Source: Symsagittifera roscoffensis | Taxonomy: Eukaryota; Xenacoelomorpha; Acoela; Convolutidae | Assembly (NCBI RefSeq): GCF_963678635.1 | Contig: NC_087068.1 | Location: 16,185,872 to 16,249,871 of the forward strand | DNA length: 64,000 nucleotides | Direction of reading: 5' to 3' | Shown: positions 57,501 through 64,000 of the stretch, in pieces | Numbering within the stretch: position 1 is the first letter of the stretch | Layout of the letters: every line of letters begins with the position of its first letter | The notes under the pieces: generated by a model | What the model was told of the DNA's origin: nothing | Database searches by the model: none | The model's input: only the letters and a program-made list of their open reading frames with translations | Translations under genes and position numbers: made by a program

Positions 57501-60500
57501 TCAAAAGTAAGCTCATGTTGCAAACCTCGTTTAGAAGTAAACTCCCAAAAAATGCTTGTGGTCACAGGAAAAATTCAGCCAAATAAACATGTTAATTAAA
57601 ATAATTAGAGGAGTATTTGAACTTAACTGCCAATCGGAGATATGTGCAAATTTGTCATTTACGTAACTTCTAAGATTTTTCTATTCAAGATGAACATTTT
57701 TCCGGAAAACTCCCCTTCTTTATTGGCAATGTCATTGAGCTTTAGGTTTTGAGTGACCGCTCGACTGGCCTAAAGATAAAGCTCGACTAGCATAAAGTTT
57801 GAAAACATGAAAATGTATCGACTTGCATAATTTTCTATAGCTAAATTTCTCAGAAATACAAAACGAACAAAAAAGAATCCTTTCAAACTGAAACTTGCAT
57901 TACAAACATAAAAATAGAATCACTCAGAAATTAAAATCATTCAGCAAAATGAAAGTTCGTTGTCACAAATTGGATCAGTCATACCCCGACCCATAGGGGC
58001 AGATTTAGAGAGGGGCTGGGTTGGGGAGCGTACACTCACCCACCCCACTCCCCCTCAACGATTCGAACCCCTGCCGACCCAAAGGGCCTCCCTTGGTAGT
58101 TACTTAAAGAAATCCTTTTAAAGAAATCCTTTTAAACGCCATTTTTGGCCTGTTTTTTCGCCTGAAAATGGCCTCCTACCTCAATCCTATATCCACATCT
58201 GCCCTACTTGAAATGGCTTGAAACGAACTCTTAAATGTGAGGAAAATGTGATTAAAATATGAGGAAAAAACTGTGATTTATATATGGTTTTTGGGATCTC
58301 TTTAGCTACCCCCCCCCCCCCCCCATTTTGCAAAAGAGGGATTCGTTTCGCATATGATTAACCGTTAAATTATTCCCATTAAGGTATGGCCTGGGGAGAA
58401 AGAGTAAATTTGGGGGGGGGGGGGACGAGAACGTGGGGGGGGGGGGGGGGGGGAATTAATCGATTAAACTCCAGTGCGGGAATTATTTGGTTCTTGTTCA
58501 TCGGGGATAGTTAACAAGATCCACTAATTTTAATTTAGACAACATTTGAATATTACAATGTTTCGATTTTATGCTAGTCGATACGATTAAAATTTTTAAA
58601 ACTTGTATGCTAGTCGATACGCCGTCCGGTTTTGACCATGGTTAAGTTCGGTCATAGCAAGATTTCAAATCCAGCAGTTTTGGTCGGCAGATTTTACGAC
58701 ATGCTTTTACTTTAAAATTTTTTCACTGTTTTAAAGTTGTGGTTGTGAATTAATTTTTGTGGTAATGCCATTCTAAACCCCAGAAAAGTTAATAAGGAAA
58801 AATTAACAAATTTTGCCTTTTTTCATCCATTAGAAAAGTATTGCCATTTTATGTGCCCAGACATTTCTGTCTACCCGAACTCTCTGGTAGTCAAAGAAGA
58901 TGACATCAAACCGAAACTCTGTTTTGAAAACTGATTGGTTGTATTTCTCTTTTTCTCATGTATGTTTGGAGATATAATTAATTCAGGAGCATCTGGAAGG
59001 TCAGAAACACAAGAAGAAAGAACAGCAAATCAGAGCTGGAGTGGTTTCGGAATCAGGCTTGCAGTCTTCGTCTCAGCAGGTGCAAAATGTAAAGCCAGGC
59101 CAGAAGACATTCTACTGTGAGCTGTGCGATGTGACCTGCACAAGTGCAGACACTTACAATGCACATGCACGGGGTGCAAAGCATGTGAAATGCGTGAAAT
59201 TGTACCAGAAGATGAATAAACCGATTCCTCCGGCTAAAGAAATGATAGTAACAGCTATGGGGGAAGAACCAACAGTCGTGACGCATAAGCTGAACCAGGG
59301 AAGAAATAATACAGGGGGAGCAAGGTTTGGCAGTTCGGGCGGATCTGGAGGATTCGGAGGTGGTTCAGATTTTAATCAAGGGGGAACTGGCAGGAATAAT
59401 GCGGCGGGAAAATCATATGGGTATGGAGGAAGCGAGAAAGAGTCGACCACTGCGTCGACAACTCTAAAAGGGTAATTATTTTTGATTTGTCAATAAGGGT
59501 ATTCAATGATCTTATATAGATCGTGTTGAATTTTTGTGATCAGGCTGAACTTTGATTTTCTCGCAGTTTGAGTTTTGATTTCTTTGTAGTAGTGAGTAAG
59601 AGAGTAGTTGTGAAGTTGGTTGCGTAATTTTATTTGATTTTATAAATTTTTGTTTCGACAAAATTTTTAAATTTAAGCCCACTACCAAAAAGTTATGAAA
59701 AAAAAGAACTAAGATTTTGTCGAAACTTGTCAATAGCTTTTGAATGTTTCTGTTTCAAGGTTATCGTCCAAAATTTCATCTCCATCTGCGGTACCTAAGC
59801 ACGTTGAGACACTGACAACCACGACTTATGTGGAGGATGGCTTACTGAAGGTAAAAAAAACCCTTTCCAGCCCACAGGACAACAAATTATAGGCTATTCG
59901 GTTACAAACAGGAGCTTCCATTATTTTCATTCATAAATTGCACACGGATAAATGTGAACGCAATACGAAGTTTTTTTTAAAGTATCAATGTATGTAGTGA
60001 AGACGCTTATACAGGTGGTGTTGACTTTTTTTCAGAGAAGTTTGAGCGTCGAACGTCTGCGCGTGAACGAGCGAAAAAAATGGAATAATTTTTTTAGCAA
60101 TTTGCCGTATGAACAACCAAGTTGAAACCAACATTTTACGATAATTTATAAGGGGATGGGAAACTGGTAAAGGAAGGGTAACTCTTGAAGAGCCTTTGGA
60201 CTTTGTTGTATGATTTTTTATTATTATTTTTTAGGACGAGTGTGACCCTGAGCCGATCGGAGGCGAGTACATTGACGAACTGAGAGACCCAGACACGCAC
60301 AAATTGATAGAGTTCAACTGCAAATTGTGCGACTGTAAGTTCAACGACCCATATGCCAAAGACATGCATCTGAAGGGAAGGAGACACCGCATCATGTACA
60401 AGAGGAAGGTCAACCCACAACTGGAGGTGGAGATCAAGCCAGGTCAGAGACAATAAGTGTCAATGATCGTAGTAAATATTTTTGTACATGTACAAGTCAT

Positions 60501-61671
60501 GTTGATTTTTTAGAGACAAATTTTATTTTGCGCTGTGTGACTGTTGATTTCTTTTCAAGTATTCAATAAGGTAAATTACGCTCTGCAATTCTTGTGGTCA
60601 ATAAAACCTTTTCAATCTGAAGGTAAGAGAAAAGCTGTTTGGATTTATTTAGGTTCTTCTCTTTACTTAGGTTTCCGTAACAAGAAGTTGATGGAGGACA
60701 GAGAGAGGAGCAGGAAACAGAGGGAGATGTTGCACCGGAGACTGGCAGAGGAGCACAACATGAGGATGCAGATGCGCAGACTGGAACAGGAACTCTACTT
60801 CCGAGTTCCAGCTACTTCAGGTATTTCTGATACTACTTAATAAACAGCACAGCAGTCGTAGCCGAGCGGGTTAGAAGAGCAGCCGTGGCTGAGTGGGTGA
60901 AACGCGCAGCCTTTAACACAATGGTGCCGCCTGGGTTCAAATCCGGCTTTGATCATGTTTGGAGGGGTCCCAGTGTCATCCGCCTCCTCATCCGCTGCGG
61001 AAAAATAGATGACATCTCTCTCCCCCACGGAATAAAGGGGGCCAAGGTTGAAAGGTGGGAGCTGGGCCGGGGGGAAATAAAAAACTAAACAGCACACCTT
61101 ACTTACTCCACAGCTACTCGTCACAACCACCCTTGGATATTAGGAGTCATGTCTTACAGGGTCAATTCTGATTTCACAATAATTTAATTTACGTCCTTGA
61201 AATAAAAATCGGACCATAAGCTGGAGTTTAGCTGGATTCGCTTCAGCTTTTGCTGTTAGAAATGTTCGAATATCATTTGAAGAATGTATCATTGTTGCTT
61301 CGTACTATAGCTTTGGTCCCATTACTGTTGAGTGCCGTTGCAGGACCCTCACTGAATAACGACAGTGCCGCCTGGGAGTCATGGGATGACAGACACATGT
61401 TATCCAAGCATAGCAGCATCTACCCCTCAGACGAGGAACTGGAAGCAGTCCAACTCATAGTGGGCAGGGCTGAGAAAGTGTTGAAAGTGGTGTCGGATAA
61501 ACTGGCGCTAGAGGATATGGGCGATCCGGAGGTTAAACAGAGAGTTGAAGCCGCGGCCGCCAGCAAGCAGAAGAAAGCAACTAATACTACTGGAAGTGAT
61601 GTTGTAGTCACTAGTTTAACTGAGTCAAGCAGCTCGGACTCGAAGGCAATGGAAAAGAATGCGACTGCAAA
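39516..61671 (+). CDS. ZFR: Zinc-finger RNA-binding protein ZFR, seven exons, 3' end outside window
   Basis: Exons 39516-39924, 56837-57465, 58987-59471, 59760-59850, 60235-60442, 60671-60820 and 61344-61671 join in consistent phases (1, 0, 2, 0, 1, 1). The first encodes an Ala/Gln/Met-rich tract ([19 protein letters not shown]), the second a Ser/Gly-rich tract. Three U1-type C2H2 fingers follow: [21 protein letters not shown] (split by an intron exactly as the family sequence requires), [19 protein letters not shown] and [19 protein letters not shown]. After them come KGRRH..YKRKVNP, an Arg/Glu-rich coiled stretch, and [16 protein letters not shown], which opens the DZF region. The match to animal ZFR is close. 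ZFR binds double-stranded RNA and affects splicing. The DZF core is missing; the last exon may splice on at AA|GTAATC to exons beyond 64000, or a short isoform ends at the TAA that follows. Confidence 0.9.
40020..40345 (-). repeat. G-rich dispersed element, inverted relative to 50.1 kb
   Basis: The reverse complement of this stretch resembles 50140-50470 and 55270-55570. Shared marks are the poly-G start, GACGGA(A/C)CC near TTTTAAAA, ATATATATTAATTTT, GGGGGGAGCGCGC, AAACGC and GGCATGTTT. A related piece lies at 57990-58200 (CCTGCCGACCCAAAGGG). The class is undetermined. Confidence 0.45.
41574..41870 (+). repeat. Dispersed repeat R, copy 2
   Basis: Marks are AGTCAGGACTCTTATATAGG at the left, then AAGTAAGGCAAACTCCACTA, AGTGTAAAGGTCGCG and GATATCCCTGTGGAATAAAA. 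It is repeated within the 4.5-kb duplication at 46082-46380. Confidence 0.55.
42055..42310 (+). repeat. Dispersed repeat R, copy 3
   Basis: Marks are ATGAACGCAGTGAGTAATC, TTTTTCGCGGTTTGACATA, AAAGGAAGGCAAACTCC and AAAAAGTGATCGGCTTCTAA. It is repeated at 46555-46810. Confidence 0.55.
42630..42870 (+). repeat. tRNA-like dispersed repeat (SINE candidate)
   Basis: The head GGCAAGCGTTATCGAACGGG is followed by a degenerate A-box region and a clear B box GTGGATTCGAATCTGACC (about 42750), then the family tail GTCGGCCTTTAGTTTGTCTG. Confidence 0.45.
43361..43392. repeat. (TCTA)n microsatellite before a Helitron-like 5' end
   Basis: A short TCTA run joins directly onto TATACTATATTTAAATGCG, the sequence that looks like the 5' terminus of the Helitron-like family. 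The counterpart at 47861-47900 has more repeats. Confidence 0.7.
43386..43665 (+). mobile_element. Helitron-like solo 5' end
   Basis: Begins TCTATACTATATTTAAATGC after an A and continues about 280 bp with TTTTGCATG and CATGTTTAAGC(T)ATATCATATATTG before the next, related 5' end at 43666. A duplicated copy lies at 47895-48175. No 3' end of its own was found. Confidence 0.4.
43666..44663 (+). mobile_element. Helitron-like element, 3'-truncated by duplication joint
   Basis: The 5' end TCTATTCTATATTTAAATGC is followed by the unique leader and then by 170-bp satellite monomers (CAAATCCTTGTAGTTTTCGA). The element is cut at 44663, where the 4.5-kb duplication restarts. Confidence 0.5.
46082..46380 (+). 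repeat. Dispersed repeat R, duplicated copy of 41574-41870
   Basis: It shares the unit structure of its counterpart but lacks about 40 bp after GCTTATATTTTTTTT. Confidence 0.55.
46555..46810 (+). repeat. Dispersed repeat R, duplicated copy of 42055-42310
   Basis: Nearly identical to its counterpart; the head reads ATGAACGCAGCGAGTAATC. Confidence 0.55.
47130..47370 (+). repeat. tRNA-like dispersed repeat, duplicated copy of 42630-42870
   Basis: It is carried by the 4.5-kb duplication and differs from its counterpart by a few bases. Confidence 0.45.
48176..49662 (+). mobile_element. Helitron-like non-autonomous element, 1487 bp
   Basis: The 5' end TCTATTATATATTTAAATGC follows an A (48175). 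The 3' end has the GCACC-GGA-GGTGC hairpin (49638-49650) and CTAG (49659-49662) followed by T. Insertion between A and T with no target duplication is the known Helitron pattern. Inside are a ~175-bp leader and satellite monomers of about 150-180 bp; no Rep or helicase frame is present. An internal segment has been replaced by an 85-bp inverted repeat. Confidence 0.6.
49141..49363. repeat. Perfect 85-bp inverted repeat
   Basis: The left arm 49141-49225 and right arm 49279-49363 are exact reverse complements, with a 53-bp spacer. The arm is an ordinary stretch of satellite monomer, so it arose by local inverted copying. It sits where the third copy of this region (53.95-54.50 kb) has about 450 bp of normal sequence. 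Confidence 0.9.
50140..50470 (+). repeat. G-rich dispersed element
   Basis: It starts with a G run (GGGGAGGGGGGGAGG) and GACGCCCCCTCAGGGATTAG, followed by GGGGGGAAGCGCGCGCCGAG. An inverted relative is at 40020-40345 and a direct duplicate at 55270-55575. Confidence 0.45.
50786..51180. mobile_element. Fold-back (MITE-like) element, 395 bp
   Basis: The ends are inverted repeats of about 80 bp that begin TTTTAACAAA and include TGTACATCGATCGACAGCGA. The arms match at roughly nine positions in ten, with small indels. There is no coding in the 230-bp centre, which carries its own palindrome (ACTTTTTCGAAAAAGT). A target-site duplication is not obvious. Superfamily not assigned. Confidence 0.6.
51243..51401. 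repeat. Imperfect hairpin, 67-bp arms
   Basis: CGGAATC..GAGAT.ACTGGGTC at the left pairs with GACCCAGTAATCTC..GATTCCG at the right, with about 85 per cent of positions complementary and a 25-bp loop. It is GC-richer than its surroundings and lies at the exact point where homology with the third copy (56.38 kb) ends. It could be a small fold-back transposon or a hairpin RNA locus. Confidence 0.55.
51840..52130. repeat. Short tandem repeat with inverted copies
   Basis: TCCTACAATTTCCATATATG with AAAAAATGTT recurs about five times with a period near 39 bp (51865-52020), and its reverse complement (GGAAATTGTAGGATAAGC) appears twice at 52060-52125. The whole can fold back on itself. Confidence 0.6.
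52270..52700. repeat. Palindromic GAGCGGTTTT repeat cluster
   Basis: Units such as AAGATTTGAGCGGTTTT, GACAATTACGCTCAAAATCT and TCTAAAAAAAACCGCTC recur with a period near 115 bp in the left part. The same units appear in reverse complement at about 52575-52695. The cluster is a large imperfect palindrome made of shorter ones and occurs once in the window. Confidence 0.7.
52853..54779 (+). mobile_element. Helitron-like non-autonomous element, 1927 bp
   Basis: The 5' end TCTATTATATATTTAAATGC follows A (52852). The hairpin GCACC-GGA-GGTGC is at 54755-54767 and CTAG at 54776-54779, followed by T. About nine satellite monomers fill the interior. It is the most complete copy in the window and codes for nothing recognisable. 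Confidence 0.6.
55270..55575 (+). repeat. G-rich dispersed element, duplicated copy of 50140-50470
   Basis: Direct copy carried by the second large duplication; the G run is GGGGGGGGCGG and the marks GACGCCCCCTCAGGG and GAAGCGCGCGCCGAG are kept. Confidence 0.5.
55907..56296. mobile_element. Fold-back (MITE-like) element, 390 bp, duplicated copy
   Basis: Same element as 50786-51180 with ~80-bp inverted ends starting TTTTAACAAA; a few substitutions and small deletions separate the copies. Confidence 0.6.
56390..56650 (+). repeat. Dispersed repeat R, copy 4
   Basis: Only the interior is clear: TTTTTCGCGGCTTGAGTTTT, AAGTGCAGTTCATTTTCC, AGCAAAAGTGTAAAGGTCAC and CGAAAAGTTGATCGATG. Confidence 0.5.
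57466..58986 (+). other. ZFR intron 2 with G-rich element remnant
   Basis: At 57990-58200 lies a relative of the G-rich dispersed element (CCTGCCGACCCAAAGGG, CCATTTTTGGCCTG). A 16-base C run (58309-58324) and G runs of 13 and 19 bases (58412-58424, 58435-58453) follow. The rest is AT-rich and contains repeated GCTAGTCGATACG near 58575 and 58610. Confidence 0.6.
59472..60670 (+). other. ZFR introns 3 to 5
   Basis: Three short introns (59472-59759, 59851-60234, 60443-60670) each contain a truncated head of the R repeat: TTCAATGATCTTATATAGAT (59501), TATGTAGTGAAGACGCTTAT (59992) and ATGATCGTAGTAAATATTTT (60461). Insertion of the same family in three adjacent small introns is notable; otherwise nothing is seen. 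Confidence 0.5.
60852..61085 (+). mobile_element. tRNA-derived SINE with perfect 11-bp target-site duplication
   Basis: The 234-bp insert lies between two exact copies of TAAACAGCACA (60841-60851 and 61086-61096). It begins GCAGTCGTAGCCGAGCGGGT, a Ser/Leu-tRNA-like head with A box; a second A box (GTGGCTGAGTGGGTGAAACG) follows at 60884 and a B box GGGTTCAAATCC at 60933. A GC-rich unrelated body follows and it ends GGGGGGAAATAAAAAAC. The intact target duplication indicates recent insertion into ZFR intron 6. Confidence 0.85.
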
Positions 61672-63684
61672 GTAATCAAACAGACAGAGTTAATTTTAAT
61701 TAGCAATTTTTCTATTTACAGACTTTTTACTTGTGCAAACCTAAGAGATATTTTTTCTTTAAGCTCGTCATTATGCATAACTTCGATATGGTTTTATCAG
61801 AAAATAAATGAAATATGCCTGCCTCGTATATTTTTGTGCATGATTATTACCCTTGCGATAAGCAAGCGTGTTGCAACCGGGCACTAGATCTTTCCCCATA
61901 AACAGCTTTGCTTACACAGGCGAAGCGTAGTGTATTACTGCAAGGCATTTTTTTCAATACCTAAATCGCAAATATTAGTGCTACTTTTGGTGGTAATTTT
62001 GAAGTAGGCTGCTTTGGCAGCTTAATAACATGTGTTTTGACATCCGATATGTAATCAGTTAACAGAGTTGATGCATTATAATTTATTAAATGAACCGAAA
62101 AAAGCTATGTGTTTCATTATACAAGCGAAGCGTAGTGTATTATTTCGAAGAATTTTTTTTCAAATCTAGGTCGCAACTAAAACTGCTCATTTGGTGGCAG
62201 TTTTGGTATTCTTCAATTTAATCATATTTAGGCTTAATTATGCATAAACAATTGAATTGCATATGTTGCTGCGTTGTTTTTGTTTAGTGTTAGGTCCTAT
62301 TTGAAAAAAAAACATGTATTATTAAAATGCATGGGATTTGTTGTTTGAGTTTTTTTGGCATATTTTGCAGTAGTTTCTTTTTTTTCAAACTACTGAACCG
62401 ATTTTCAATTGATTTGAACAAATAGACAGAAAAATTGCAGAAGTCAATCTGGAAAAGCGAATGTGAACTCATTGAGATAATTGCTTATATGTAATTTTTA
62501 TAGTTTCTCTTTAGGTCAATCATCATCAACGAAAATATATGCATTATATTCTACTTTATTTTCAAGTTACTATTATTTGTCGATTCCCGAGAAAGATAGA
62601 TGATTTGGTATATAAGCTGCAGATAAAAAAATTAATCTCTTCAAAATCTGTATATAATCAGGATGAAATCTCTATATAATCTGTATAAAATCTGTGAATA
62701 ACTGTAGATAATCTGTATATAGTAAATTAAAATCTGTATAGCCCATATAAAACTTCATATATAGAGACAAGGATAATGGGTTGCTGAGCAATCACAAAGA
62801 ATGATCCGGCTACTGTTACTTAAAAAAATGAAAATTCAAAAACAAAAACAAACTTTTAGAAATCGGAAAAATGATTTAAAATGGTATCAATGAAAAAAGG
62901 GGTGCTCATCAATGTGCCTGCATAATTCGCTAGTCTGCTTTCATTTTACTTCACGTTCTACGGGCTTCGAAGGTTTGAGTAAGGGGATTTTTGGCCTACT
63001 TGTTTTGAATTTTTTCATTAATGTAAGTTATGCCTGTTTAGAGCTCGTTTTTGCATTCTCCTCGCTTGTGTTTGCGAAGCTTGGCTTAGCCTCTGTTTAC
63101 AATTTTACAATAAAAAATCTTTATTTTAGAATTTTTCTAACTCAATATCTTCCGCGAAATTTTTGAAATGTATAATTTATACACAATTCTGCTTTGTAGT
63201 TTCTAATTTATTGCGTGCAATATTATTGTGGTTGCTTTTAGTTTATATTTGATGGTATTTTTGCTGAATAGGATTGGCAGTTTATTAGATTCTGTTGCTG
63301 CATTATTGGTGGCTAACGTTAGTAATTGTTCAAATGACCTGTGGCACATGCGAGGATACTAGACTCCTTATCTGAAGGTCGGAGGTTGGAATCAGTTATA
63401 TAGCAAAAGTTTTATTATTTCAACTTTTCTTTTTTCTCTTTTTATAGCTACTTTTTTCGTTTTCTCACTGGTGTTTGCGAAGTGCAGCTTCACTTTTGTG
63501 TCACTGAATTCGCACGTGAAAATGCTACACGTGTGTTACTTGCTTTTTTATAAATTCAAATTCAAGAAGACTGTGCATTTGTCGCAGTGCTAACACTCAT
63601 GCCTGAAGCTACAGAGGCCAAGAATTCGGTACCAGTGGGGACCTCTTTTTTGGAAACTGAAACTTTTGGCAAATTAGAAGCCGA
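61672..63684. other. Downstream of the last visible ZFR exon: repeat-rich DNA
   Basis: AATAAA lies at 61803. At 61849-61915 is the hairpin head CCCTTGCGATAAGCAAGCGT also found at 43.24 and 47.74 kb. A direct repeat pair (GCGAAGCGTAGTGTATTA at 61921 and 62127) and a cluster of degenerate AATCTGTATA units (62645-62760) follow. A weak tRNA-like stretch is at 63336-63400. No DZF-coding exon was found. Confidence 0.5.
62645..62760. repeat. Degenerate short tandem repeat
   Basis: About six units related to AAATCTGTATATAATC recur at irregular 14-20 bp spacing. Confidence 0.5.
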
Positions 63685-64000
63685 TAAACGTAGTGAAGAC
63701 TCTTATATAGGTCTTGATTTTGTTTTCGTTTTTTTTCTTTATTCAAGTTTTTTGGACAAAGTCCTAATATGTTCCAAAGCTAAAAAAATTCATTCATGCA
63801 TCTTAATGCATTGATGAATGAACTTAAATGTATGTGCATTTGAGTGCAATCCAGTTTTATTTGCTAAAAGTTAGGCTAAATGCGCTCACCAAATTGGAAA
63901 TGATGCGAAAAAACATGAAGTACCTCCAGTTTTGGAAGTGAATTTAAATGCCAAGATTTCACAGCGAAAAAAATGTTAATCCCTTGATCCAGGTTTCTTA
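63685..64000 (+). repeat. Dispersed repeat R, copy at window end
   Basis: It starts AACGTAGTGAAGACTCTTAT followed by ATAGGTCTTG and runs past the window edge; the final bases ATCCCTTGATCCAGG match the R repeat near 41.81 kb. The head is the best preserved in the window. Confidence 0.55.

Overview
The window is nuclear DNA of an invertebrate animal. Genes are split by GT..AG introns, intergenic and intronic DNA is strongly AT-rich, no bacterial operon features are seen, and the protein families (an HSPBAP1-type JmjC protein, the zinc-finger RNA-binding protein ZFR, a KMT5A/PR-like SET domain) are metazoan. The phylum cannot be fixed from sequence alone.

Layout. 1-2443: a ~693-bp tandem duplication, then a satellite-bearing element with a Helitron-like 3' end. 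2568-9194 (+): a five-exon HSPBAP1-like JmjC gene. 9447-11363 (+): a single-exon 638-aa gene only 252 bp further on, tentatively FANCB-like. 12.9-13.6 kb (-): an unrecognised broken coding stretch. 13.65-26.5 kb (-): a comparatively GC-rich tandem array of twelve SET/PR-domain modules in three blocks that share one order (B, then A', then one to three A). 26.5-29.4 kb: AT-rich spacer. 29391-32391 (+): a two-exon RING-H2 E3 ligase of 844 aa. 34663-37953 (+): a single-exon 1096-aa protein with two C-terminal zinc fingers and no recognised family. 39516-61671 (+): seven exons of ZFR, whose first intron is 16.9 kb; the DZF core is not seen and probably lies beyond the window.

ZFR intron 1 is the main repeat reservoir. 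It holds a 4522-bp near-identical tandem duplication, a second 3.2/3.7-kb duplication, Helitron-like elements with a GCACCGGAGGTGC hairpin and CTAG end, ~390-bp fold-back elements, an 85-bp perfect inverted repeat, and palindromic GAGCGGTTTT repeats. A tRNA-derived SINE with a perfect 11-bp target-site duplication lies in a later ZFR intron.

The genes do not form a pathway. The two most unusual features are the block-structured SET-module array and the Helitron-like 3' end lying 124 bp before the HSPBAP1-like start codon. Exon boundaries were read by eye from splice signals, reading-frame phase and remembered family sequence; no alignment was run.
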